Part shown: positions 1 to 5,022 of the stretch, piece after piece
Layout of the letters: each line of letters begins with the position of its first letter
Numbering within the stretch: the first letter of the stretch is position 1
Source: Oligoflexia bacterium
Lineage (GTDB): Bacteria; Bdellovibrionota; JAFGOL01
Direction of reading: 5' to 3'
Length of the DNA: 6,562 bases
Assembly: GCA_016926495.1 (NCBI GenBank)
Contig: JAFGOL010000089.1
Coordinates: 1 to 6,562 of the forward strand
Translations under genes and position numbers: made by a program
Notes under the pieces: generated by a model
Told to the model about the DNA's origin: nothing
Databases searched by the model: none
What the model saw: the letters and a program-made list of their open reading frames with translations, nothing else

Positions 1-109
1 ACCAAAAGGAGTGAAAGTCTCGCTTTTTTTATAATAATACTATCGCTTATTAATTCACATCATTTCTGGAATTTTGCAACTGGCTCTATATTAATAAATT
101 GTGCAAAGT
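1..109. other. Non-coding edge beyond the recombinase fragment
   Basis: I see no gene here. The stretch follows the stop codon of the minus-strand recombinase fragment and is AT-rich. A short T-tract follows a weak three-base-pair stem near 10-30 on the plus strand, which is too poor to call a terminator. It may be the remaining edge of the mobile element that carried the recombinase, but no terminal repeat can be recognised inside the window. Confidence 0.4.
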
Positions 110-571
110 TCAATAAAACTTTTTGGGAATATGCAGGAAATTACACGGCGAAAATACACGATAGTTTGTACCAGATCGTACAATAGGCAGAACCTCAAAA
201 TTCCTGCTTCCCCGCTTTTCCGCTACCAGAGGCAATGTGTAGTCAATCTTAACTTCCGGCTGGTTGACAGTTATCCGCTTAATAAATGATTTTAAGAATG
301 TCTTTTGCTCTATTATGGAGCTATTCCTAAGCAGGGCTGACAAGTCCTCAACATAGCCCTTTATAGTGCTTAAATCAAAGTGCGTGGAAAAGGGGTTGCT
401 TGTTTCGTCCAATATTTCATGCTTGTTGTATTCCAATACCTGTATCTGGCTTTTTAAATCCTTTATCCTTGGGGCTATATCGTCAATCTCCAGTTTTCCG
501 GTTTCCAGAGTGTTATATAATTTATCAAGTCTGCCCTTTAAGGCGGTTAATTGCCTTTCTATGTTGTTCAT
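110..571 (-). pseudogene. C-terminal fragment of a large serine recombinase
   Basis: The 153 residues resemble the C-terminal part of large serine recombinases (resolvase/invertase family), enzymes that integrate, excise or transpose mobile elements through a nucleophilic serine. What is visible is a charged coiled-coil helix (about residues 1-50, containing RLDKLYNTLETGKLEIDD), a second helix pair around 70-100 (IEQKTFLKSFIKRI), and a basic beta-like tail with the recurring LPIV motif near residue 128. The N-terminal catalytic resolvase domain, the central recombinase domain and the zinc-ribbon cysteines are all missing; the intact family is usually 450-600 residues. Reading upstream in frame gives only seven more codons before a stop at 593-595, so the ATG at 571 is simply the first Met of a truncated piece and has no ribosome binding site. 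It abuts an unrelated TPR-like fragment on the opposite strand. I infer a dead remnant of a mobile element. The family call is from residue patterns only. Confidence 0.7.
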
Positions 572-583
572 TATTCCTATGTT

Positions 584-920
584 TATGCCCGGTTAATTGA
601 TTCTCTTGTTAAACTTAAAAGAGATCAGGATGCTAAAGATCGGTATGAACATGGAATAAAACTTGCTGAAGTTAATGAGAAAGACAAATGCCAGATTTGT
701 TGATTTGTATATAGCACTTCAAGCAGATAACGTATTGGATAAAAGGATTAGCTTTGTTTTGGGACTATTAAAAGAGGGAGTCATCTGTAATTATTTTAAA
801 GACGAACTGAGCAATCTTTTTAAAGTAAAAAAACAACTTTACGATTTAAAAGGCAATGCAAAAAAGGCGTCTGAATATCAGAAAAGGATCAGTGATACGT
901 GTAAATCCTTTAGTAATTGA
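584..920 (+). pseudogene. Frameshifted C-terminal fragment of a TPR-like protein
   Basis: Two adjacent frames together read as one helical repeat protein. The frame starting near 584 gives YARLIDSLVKLKRDQDAKDR and continues to a TGA at about 692-694. The next frame, open from the TTG at 663, continues with RFVDLYIALQADNVLDKR and ends with LYDLKGNAKKASEYQKRI, stopping at 918-920. Both halves show the alternating small and aromatic residues of tetratricopeptide helices, such as the G-x-x-x-x-A-x-x-Y pattern near the end. TPRs act as protein-protein interaction scaffolds; nothing here points to a partner. The switch between frames falls around 675-692, so a one- or two-base indel probably broke the gene. 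The 5' part is missing: to the left, sequence belongs to the recombinase fragment on the other strand. The gene converges on the fic gene 18 bases away. The TPR assignment is tentative; calling it a broken fragment is firmer. Confidence 0.5.
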
Positions 921-938
921 AGAACAAGTTAGGGAAGA

Positions 939-2069
939 TTAAAAGATTAACTGGTATTTAACCGAAGGTCCTGAGCCGGTTTTTTGTATAAATTTTTTTC
1001 CCAACAGGGTGTTAATTGAGTGATTAACGGTCCTTTTAGGGATGTTTGTCAATTCAGTAATATTTTTTACCTGTAATCTTAATTCCGGGTATTCTTTAAA
1101 GCATTTTAAAACTTTTTGCGCGGCATCGGAGAGCGATAGGTAGGATTCGTAGCGGTTAATGTAATAATCAATATCATTTTCCAAAGATAGTTTAACCATT
1201 TTCAACATAAAATTAAAGAACGGTTCATAGTTATATTTAGCGGGGGAGCTTACAAATTTTCCGTCCGAACATTTGCGTAATGTTAAATAGTACTCCGCCT
1301 TGTGTTTTTCTATTTGCCTGTCAATACAAAGGTACGGGGCCGTATATTTTAATCCAGCATCGTCTGATTGTAGTAGCGCCAGTGTAAACAATGCCCTTCC
1401 CAGGCGTCCGTTACCGTCCTGAAACGGATGTATCGCCAAAAACCTGAATACAAATTCAACAGAGACAGCGATAGCCCATGTATAGGAAGTTATAGTTTTG
1501 TTATACCACTCAAGCAGATCGTGCATGGCCGTTTCAGTAACCGCCCCGGGTTCAGCGGTTTTTAAAACTTCCGTAACGGTTTTGGTTCCCTTGATTTTTT
1601 CTATAACGGTGTTGGATACTTTTTTGTAGTTCCCCAAATGGTATTCCGCGCCAGGATAGTATTTTAAAAGCTCCCTGTGAAAACCTTTTAGCGCGGCTTC
1701 GCTTAACGGATACAAATCCATGTACTGTTCGTAAATAATAAGCAAGAGGTCCCTGTAACCTACAACCTCCTCTATGCTTCTTTTTTTTTCCCTGGATAGT
1801 TTATTGATGATAAATTGTTGCTCTTTTTTATACGCAGTAGGTCTGGAATCTTTTTTTAATGTTTCATCGACCCAGTCTATTTCCGTATCCGTTAATATTG
1901 CGTTTTCAATTCTTGTTGATGCTCCTATGGAACTGATCCTGGCGTACCGTCCGATTGCTTCCCTGCAAGATGTGTCCAGGGAATTAATGAGAGTCTTCTT
2001 TTCGACTGCTAACTCATTAATATATTTTAATTTCTTTATAGTTTCATTACTTATGTCAAAAGAGATCAT
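939..2069 (-). CDS. Fic-family protein AMP-transferase with C-terminal winged helix
   Basis: Fic enzymes usually move AMP from ATP onto a hydroxyl of a target protein. The catalytic loop HPFQDGNGRLGR (residues 214-225 of 376) matches the full HPFx(D/E)GN(G/K)RxxR consensus, including the catalytic histidine 214, so the enzyme should be active. An N-terminal helix carries STRIEN (51-56), which fits the (S/T)xxxE(G/N) inhibitory motif; Glu55 would block ATP until released, the class II arrangement in which the inhibitor is part of the same chain. Residues about 317-376 look like a winged helix-turn-helix (LTNIPKRTVNHSINTLL). I chose the ATG at 2069; an ATG at 2156 is open in frame but would run through the promoter and a tRNA fragment. 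A TATAAT ends nine bases before the chosen start, so the mRNA may be leaderless. The gene stands alone. Bacterial relatives occur as accessory or toxin-like genes; the target is unknown. Confidence 0.88.
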   Translation of the reverse strand: MISFDISNETIKKLKYINELAVEKKTLINSLDTSCREAIGRYARISSIGASTRIENAILTDTEIDWVDETLKKDSRPTAYKKEQQFIINKLSREKKRSIEEVVGYRDLLLIIYEQYMDLYPLSEAALKGFHRELLKYYPGAEYHLGNYKKVSNTVIEKIKGTKTVTEVLKTAEPGAVTETAMHDLLEWYNKTITSYTWAIAVSVEFVFRFLAIHPFQDGNGRLGRALFTLALLQSDDAGLKYTAPYLCIDRQIEKHKAEYYLTLRKCSDGKFVSSPAKYNYEPFFNFMLKMVKLSLENDIDYYINRYESYLSLSDAAQKVLKCFKEYPELRLQVKNITELTNIPKRTVNHSINTLLGKKFIQKTGSGPSVKYQLIF

Positions 2070-2078
2070 TGTATGGAT

Positions 2079-2107
2079 ATTATAATTTACCACGCAATAC
2101 TGTGCAA
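2079..2107 (-). promoter_or_regulatory. Predicted fic promoter, leaderless geometry
   Basis: Read on the minus strand, TTGCAC (2107-2102) is separated by exactly 17 bases from a perfect TATAAT (2084-2079). The -10 matches the sigma-70 consensus fully; the -35 matches three of six bases. Transcription should begin about seven bases further on, within a few bases of the fic ATG at 2069, leaving essentially no 5' leader and no room for a Shine-Dalgarno sequence. The -35 hexamer lies within the left arm of a perfect inverted repeat, suggesting that a DNA-binding protein on the repeat would block RNA polymerase. Confidence 0.6.
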
Positions 2108-2142
2108 GATATTTATAATGGTTTTTGCACAGTATTGCGTGG
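2090..2142. repeat. Perfect 18-bp inverted repeat, candidate operator
   Basis: The left arm CCACGCAATACTGTGCAA (2090-2107) and the right arm TTGCACAGTATTGCGTGG (2125-2142) are exact reverse complements separated by 17 bases (2108-2124). The left arm covers the -35 element of the fic promoter and part of the spacer. The right arm runs into the first bases of the adjacent tRNA-Leu 3' fragment. The arm centres are about 35 bp apart, over three helical turns, which suits two dimers or a tetramer rather than one simple dimer. A plausible binder is the winged helix at the C-terminus of Fic (inference). There is no T-tract, so it is not an intrinsic terminator. A remnant of a small inverted-repeat element is the main alternative. 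Confidence 0.75.
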
Positions 2143-2181
2143 ACTCGAACCCCCACGGTTTTCCACCAGACCCTGAACCTA
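2141..2181 (-). pseudogene. tRNA-Leu 3'-part fragment (anticodon arm to T-arm)
   Basis: Forty-one bases align without gaps to the intact tRNA-Leu at 2330-2412, with four mismatches clustered around the variable arm. The piece runs from the 5' strand of the anticodon stem through TTCAGGG (anticodon loop with CAG), the variable arm and the T-loop GGTTCGAGTCC. The last bases of the T-stem, the acceptor 3' strand and the CCA end are gone, replaced by the right arm of the inverted repeat. It cannot make a functional tRNA. Its break in the anticodon stem matches the break of the 5' fragment at 3192-3220, so the two are probably halves of one ancient gene. Confidence 0.8.
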
Positions 2182-2221
2182 CACTAATGGTATATAAAAT
2201 GCTTGGTAATATTCAGGGTCT
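2168..2221. repeat. 10-bp inverted copy of the tRNA anticodon-loop sequence
   Basis: AGACCCTGAA (2168-2177), within the tRNA-Leu 3' fragment, is mirrored exactly by TTCAGGGTCT (2212-2221) after 34 bases. The similarity continues weakly past the right arm: GTTAATTATCG there against GTGAGAAATCG in the intact tRNA, so a short inverted piece of tRNA-Leu may be present. The arm is short and the loop long, so chance remains possible. Confidence 0.35.
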
Positions 2222-2329
2222 TGTTAATTATCGGTCGCTTATTTTAACAGGGGCATGGTTCTATGTTGGATATTGTGGAAGCGTTGCAATTTGAATAACT
2301 TCAAGAGTTAACGAGAGTATATTTAACGC
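2182..2329. other. Spacer between tRNA fragment and intact tRNA-Leu
   Basis: No gene is supported here. The stretch has no convincing open frame with a start signal. TAACT-TCAAG-AGTTA forms a five-base-pair stem around 2297-2311 downstream of the tRNA, but it is not followed by a T-run on the minus strand, so it is not called a terminator. If the split-tRNA interpretation is right, this is the left end of the inserted segment. Confidence 0.4.
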
Positions 2330-2412
2330 TGGTGCCTGGAGGGGGACTCGAACCCCCACGATTTCTCACTAGACCCTGAACCTAGCGTGTCTGCCAATTC
2401 CACCATCCAGGC
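2330..2412 (-). tRNA. tRNA-Leu(CAG)
   Basis: An 83-base class II tRNA decoding the leucine codon CUG. The acceptor stem GCCTGGA/TCCAGGC pairs perfectly over seven bases, followed by discriminator A and an encoded CCA. The D-arm contains AATTGGCAGAC, typical of bacterial tRNA-Leu. The anticodon arm is CTAGG-TTCAGGG-TCTAG, with CAG at plus positions 2376-2378. The variable arm is short for leucine (TGA-GAAA-TCG, three pairs). The T-arm GGGGG-TTCGAGT-CCCCC is perfect. All arms pair, so it should be functional. It lies between two broken tRNA-Leu halves and shares its 5' half plus upstream flank with the copy at 3192-3308. As the only intact copy here, it probably replaces a disrupted original. 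Confidence 0.96.
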
Positions 2413-2500
2413 CGCACCGTGTAACGTGTAATGCGCTTTTAGCATATTTTGCAAATAAACTGAACAGCTAATTATATTCCCGTTTCAATTCTATCTGCCC
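2384..2500. repeat. 117-bp direct repeat, copy A
   Basis: This copy contains the 5' part of the intact tRNA-Leu, its upstream region and a stretch homologous to the last codons of the protein gene at 3282-3668. It aligns without gaps to 3192-3308 with five substitutions: one at the tRNA 5' end, two in TTTTGCAAA against TTTTGTGAA, and two in the AT-rich part near 2474-2479. In this copy the protein-coding tail reads GQIELKREYN before a stop, whereas copy B stops after GQIELKRK, and no upstream coding sequence is attached. It presumably came from the same or a closely related chromosome. Confidence 0.9.
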
Positions 2501-2509
2501 GTTCAGTAC

Positions 2510-2845
2510 TCATTTATTATTATTCAGTTTTTTAAGTTCGCTTATCAAGATATTAAGATCGTTTTTTATTGTTTCCCAAACCAATTTATCGTCAACGCCG
2601 AAATAATCATGAATTAGCACGTCTCTCATCCCTGCCACCTTTTTCCACGGGATGTTATCAATTTTTTTCTTAATGTGAGCGGGGATTTTTTTTGAAGCCT
2701 CGCCTATAATTTCCAGTTTTCTGATAACGGCTGAAAAAGTTTTGTCGTCATTTATAAAATCATGAAAATCCATGCCGGCAATAAAACTGTTTATTGAATC
2801 TACAGAGTTGATAATATCTTTTATATATAAGTTGTAATCTCTCAT
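2510..2845 (-). CDS. hepT: HepT-like HEPN ribonuclease toxin
   Basis: A 111-residue all-helical protein of the HEPN family formerly DUF86. Residues 74-81 read RDVLIHDY, an exact match to the RX4HXY active-site motif in which Arg and His cut RNA and Tyr is the residue AMPylated by the partner antitoxin in characterised systems. The length is the family's usual 105-140. Its ATG overlaps the mntA stop codon (ATGA, 2842-2845), so the two are translationally coupled and produced together in the cytoplasm; there is no separate Shine-Dalgarno sequence. HepT is thought to cleave RNA and arrest growth when freed from MntA, acting in plasmid maintenance or phage defence. The stop is only nine bases from the end of direct repeat copy A. 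The pair is visibly AT-richer than nifUS, consistent with horizontal transfer. The family call is firm; the activity and RNA target are inferred. Confidence 0.92.
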   Translation of the reverse strand: MRDYNLYIKDIINSVDSINSFIAGMDFHDFINDDKTFSAVIRKLEIIGEASKKIPAHIKKKIDNIPWKKVAGMRDVLIHDYFGVDDKLVWETIKNDLNILISELKKLNNNK

Positions 2846-3132
2846 ATTTTTATAAGTTGTTTAAATATATTGTCTTTTAATTCAGGCCGCAGGGAATTTA
2901 AAGTTACAATATCGATTTTTCTTTTAAATTTACTTTTTAAAAAATCCTTAAGGCCGACCAAATCAAACAGACTGGCGCTGCCGTAAAAATCAACTAAAAA
3001 ATCAATGTCGCTCTTATGGGATTCCTCTCCTCTTGCGTAGGAGCCGAATAATCCTAAAATTTCAGCCTTGTATTCTTTTCTGATTTCATTTTTTAAAGTG
3101 AAACAGGTTTTAATAATTGATTTTTTGTTCAT
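2842..3132 (-). CDS. mntA: MntA-like minimal nucleotidyltransferase antitoxin
   Basis: A 96-residue minimal nucleotidyltransferase. GSYARGEESHKSDID (residues 30-44) fits GSX10DXD exactly, with Asp42 and Asp44 as metal ligands, and KIDIVT supplies the third carboxylate (Asp74). In studied pairs MntA adds AMP units to the HepT active-site tyrosine and silences it. It precedes hepT and overlaps it by four bases. I prefer the ATG at 3132; an ATG at 3141 three codons upstream is also possible. The frame stays open to 3225, but that extension reads WWNWQTRF, a translation of the broken tRNA-Leu 5' half, and is an artefact. A TATAAT at 3145-3140 ends seven bases before the 3132 start and no ribosome binding site is present, so the message may be leaderless. 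Order here is antitoxin then toxin. Confidence 0.9.
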   Translation of the reverse strand: MNKKSIIKTCFTLKNEIRKEYKAEILGLFGSYARGEESHKSDIDFLVDFYGSASLFDLVGLKDFLKSKFKRKIDIVTLNSLRPELKDNIFKQLIKI

Positions 3133-3139
3133 AACGTCC

Positions 3140-3145
3140 ATTATA
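3140..3145 (-). promoter_or_regulatory. Predicted -10 element of mntA-hepT
   Basis: TATAAT on the minus strand (3145-3140) lies seven bases before the mntA ATG at 3132, the position expected if transcription starts at the A of the start codon. I find no good -35 hexamer at 16-18 bases; TGTGAT at 17 is poor. In such AT-rich DNA a TATAAT can occur by chance. If the ATG at 3141 is the true start, this element overlaps it and the promoter call fails. Confidence 0.35.
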
Positions 3146-3191
3146 ATATATTTATGTTCATAATCACATTGTTTATTACATCGTATTTTGA

Positions 3192-3220
3192 AGCGTGTCT
3201 GCCAATTCCACCATCCAGGG
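3192..3220 (-). pseudogene. tRNA-Leu 5'-part fragment (acceptor to anticodon stem)
   Basis: Twenty-nine bases match the first 29 bases of the intact tRNA-Leu, including the complete D-arm AATTGGCAGACACGC, with a single change at base 1 (G to C). Homology stops inside the 5' strand of the anticodon stem and mntA upstream sequence follows. The fragment cannot fold into a tRNA. Its end point meets the start of the 3' fragment at 2181 with one shared base, so joining the two recreates a continuous tRNA-Leu up to the T-arm. This was probably the original chromosomal tRNA, because its upstream flank leads directly into the protein gene at 3282-3668. Confidence 0.8.
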
Positions 3221-3308
3221 CGCACCGTGTAACGTGTAATGCGCTTTTAGCATATTTTGTGAATAAACTGAACAGCTAATTTTATTTCCGTTTCAATTCT
3301 ATCTGCCC
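3192..3308. repeat. 117-bp direct repeat, copy B
   Basis: This partner of 2384-2500 is about 96% identical by hand alignment with no gaps. It includes the broken tRNA-Leu 5' half, the intergenic region with the tandem heptamer CGTGTAA-CGTGTAA, and the last eight codons of the hypothetical gene that extends to 3668. Because the coding sequence continues beyond the repeat only on this side, this looks like the native copy and the other the duplicate. The two copies exactly bracket mntA-hepT, and recombination between them would remove the toxin-antitoxin pair. Confidence 0.9.
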
Positions 3309-3668
3309 AAGCCTTACCCATTCAAAGTTCTGGTCAATACCATACAGATCAACGATCTGGCTTGTACCTTTTTCCATTAATGGCAGTTTAAACGCAAAGT
3401 ATTCAATTGGATTAACAGGGTTTGAGTGTTTGTGAGAATTAAAAAGGATTATACTTAATGCTTCATTGTCAGGATCAATACCAGGTGCCCATATGCCGCC
3501 TGACGAGGCATAAGAGCCTGATAATCCCTTAGAGGAAAAGTGAAATACATATTTTTCAAAATCAGCAAGCTCAAGCTTAAAGGATTCCTTAAACGTTAAT
3601 TTTAAAAATTGGTCATTGTGGGTCATAATGCCTGTGTAGGTTCCCAGAAATTGATTTTCAAAATTCAA
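3282..3668 (-). CDS. Hypothetical protein, small soluble, no family recognised
   Basis: I do not recognise this 128-residue protein. It is predicted soluble, with no signal peptide or membrane segment. It alternates hydrophobic and polar residues in beta-like stretches (FLKLTFKESFKLELADF, EYFAFKLPLM, EWVRLGQIELKR), contains a glycine/serine-rich loop (GLSGSYASSGGIWAPG, about residues 49-64) and has no cysteine. The first usable start is TTG at 3668; there is no clear ribosome binding site, and the frame stays open only to a stop at 3714-3716, so the N-terminus is uncertain and could be truncated. An internal ATG lies at codon 15. Its last codons form part of the 117-bp direct repeat, whose other copy carries the same tail with a changed stop. 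It follows nifS on the same strand after about 115 bases, with no visible link in function. Confidence 0.6.
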   Translation of the reverse strand: MNFENQFLGTYTGIMTHNDQFLKLTFKESFKLELADFEKYVFHFSSKGLSGSYASSGGIWAPGIDPDNEALSIILFNSHKHSNPVNPIEYFAFKLPLMEKGTSQIVDLYGIDQNFEWVRLGQIELKRK

Positions 3669-3784
3669 ATTATCAACAAGGATAGCGGGTATATGCTTTA
3701 AGCTTTTTCGGGATTATTCCGGTATATTTATTAAGCAGACGATGTAAGGCGGGTGTATGCATGAATATTTTTCTAGTTATTGAT

Positions 3785-5011
3785 TCACGGCATAACGTAT
3801 TTAAGCGCCTTTTCATCGGGCTTATTGTTTTTCCTGTCCCAGAACGGAGATATGTTCCTCAGGGCCTCGACTATGCCGGGCAAAGTGCTTATAAAATGAT
3901 CGACGTCGTCTTTTTTTGTGAACCTGCCCAGGCTGACCCTTATGCTGCTGTGGGCCGAAGTCAGGGGCACGTTCATTGCCCTCAGTACATGGCTCGGTTC
4001 CAGCGAGCCTGACGTGCACGCCGAACCTGATGAAACGCATATGTTGTTACGGTCAAGCTCAAACAGAATGGACTCGCCCTCTATACAGTCAAACGACATA
4101 TTGCTTGTGTTCGAAAGCCTTTCCGCGCCCTCTCCGTTGATCCTCATGTAAGGTATTCTTTTTTTAAGCTCTGCTTCAAGATAATCCCTTAATCCGGCGA
4201 TTTTTTTTGATTTGCCTGATTGCAGGTCTTCGCCTATAAGTTCAAACGCTTTTGCCAGAGCGATAATAAAAGGCACGTTCGTAGTGCCCGCCCTCTTGTT
4301 GAATTCCTGGTGTCCTCCGGTAATAAACTTTCTCAGCCTTGATCCTTTTCTTGAGTACAAAATCCCTATGCCTTTTGGGGCGTATATTTTATGGCCGCTC
4401 ATGGACAGTAAATCAATGTATTTAAAATTTCCGTCATTCATCTTTATGGGCAGCTTGCCGAATGCCTGCGTTGCATCCGTATGAAATACCACGTTACTGT
4501 TAATGTCCTTTGCCGATTTTGCGATTTTTCCTATGTCAAAAACAACTCCTGTCTCGTTGTTGGCGTGCATGATGCTTATTATAGCTGTTTCGGGTGTTAC
4601 CGCTGCCTTTAATTCCTCAATATCCAGTTCGCCTTTTGAGTTTACGTCTATGACTGATAATTTATACCCGTCCCTTTTTATATCCTGGCAGGTCTCCAGT
4701 ACCGCCGGATGCTCAACCGCGGAGGTAATTATATGATTTTTTTTCGGATAGGCCTTCAGCGTTCCCCTTATTGCGTGGTTAATGCTTTCCGTTGCCGAGC
4801 CTGTAAAAATTATTTCATCATGTGACGAAGCGCCTGTCGCAGAGGCAATGCTTTTTCTGGCAGTCTCAACTTCCTGCATTATGGTCATTGCGCTGGCGTA
4901 GCTGCTGCTGGGATTCTGGAAATTCTCCTTAAGATATGGAAGCATGTCGTCCAGTACCCTGTCATCAACCGGTGTTGTGGCGTTATAGTCGAGGTAGTAA
5001 AGATCCTTCAT
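3785..5011 (-). CDS. nifS: Cysteine desulfurase, NifS type
   Basis: This PLP-dependent enzyme converts L-cysteine to alanine and passes the sulfur, as a persulfide, to the scaffold for iron-sulfur cluster assembly in the cytoplasm. The 408 residues are the normal length for class I (NifS/IscS) desulfurases. Visible landmarks: LDYNATTP at 7-14, phosphate-binding GSATE 71-75, His101 in VEHPAVL stacking on PLP, Asp179 and Gln182 in HTDATQAFG, the Schiff-base lysine 208 in MSGHKIYAPKGIG, and catalytic Cys332 in SSGSACTSGSLEPSHVL. The motif usually read RAGTEN is RAGTTN here (240-245), a modest variation. It starts 11 bases after the nifU stop, so the two are co-transcribed; no strong Shine-Dalgarno sequence precedes the ATG. 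With no nif nitrogenase genes in view, the pair probably serves general iron-sulfur biogenesis. The NifS name rests on the NifU partner as much as on sequence. Confidence 0.95.
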   Translation of the reverse strand: MKDLYYLDYNATTPVDDRVLDDMLPYLKENFQNPSSSYASAMTIMQEVETARKSIASATGASSHDEIIFTGSATESINHAIRGTLKAYPKKNHIITSAVEHPAVLETCQDIKRDGYKLSVIDVNSKGELDIEELKAAVTPETAIISIMHANNETGVVFDIGKIAKSAKDINSNVVFHTDATQAFGKLPIKMNDGNFKYIDLLSMSGHKIYAPKGIGILYSRKGSRLRKFITGGHQEFNKRAGTTNVPFIIALAKAFELIGEDLQSGKSKKIAGLRDYLEAELKKRIPYMRINGEGAERLSNTSNMSFDCIEGESILFELDRNNICVSSGSACTSGSLEPSHVLRAMNVPLTSAHSSIRVSLGRFTKKDDVDHFISTLPGIVEALRNISPFWDRKNNKPDEKALKYVMP

Positions 5012-5022
5012 TTAGAATACCG

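Noticed and set aside
10..32. Possible intrinsic terminator before a T-tract
   Set aside because: The stem is only about three base pairs and AT-rich surroundings make T-runs common.
366..600. Two plus-strand frames with hydrophobic, cysteine-rich content
   Set aside because: They are opposite the recombinase C-terminal fragment; their composition is the complement of its coiled-coil codons.
1774..2085. Plus-strand open frame of 103 codons with hydrophobic residues inside fic
   Set aside because: It lies antisense to the strongly supported Fic coding sequence and has no domain or start signal of its own.
2090..2142. The long inverted repeat as a transcription terminator or CRISPR-like unit
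   Set aside because: There is no T-tract after either arm, the repeat occurs once, and it overlaps a promoter rather than following a gene.
2073..2294. Plus-strand open frame of 73 codons across the inverted repeat and tRNA fragment
   Set aside because: It runs antisense through the fic promoter, the repeat and the tRNA-Leu relic, has no ribosome binding site, and its residues come from those non-coding elements.
2413..2500. tRNA-Leu promoter in the shared upstream flank
   Set aside because: Candidate hexamers such as TTGCAA and TATGCT are not at a workable spacing, so no specific promoter can be supported.
3761..4736. Several plus-strand open frames of 77-90 codons
   Set aside because: They are antisense shadows of nifS, which is complete with all catalytic residues.
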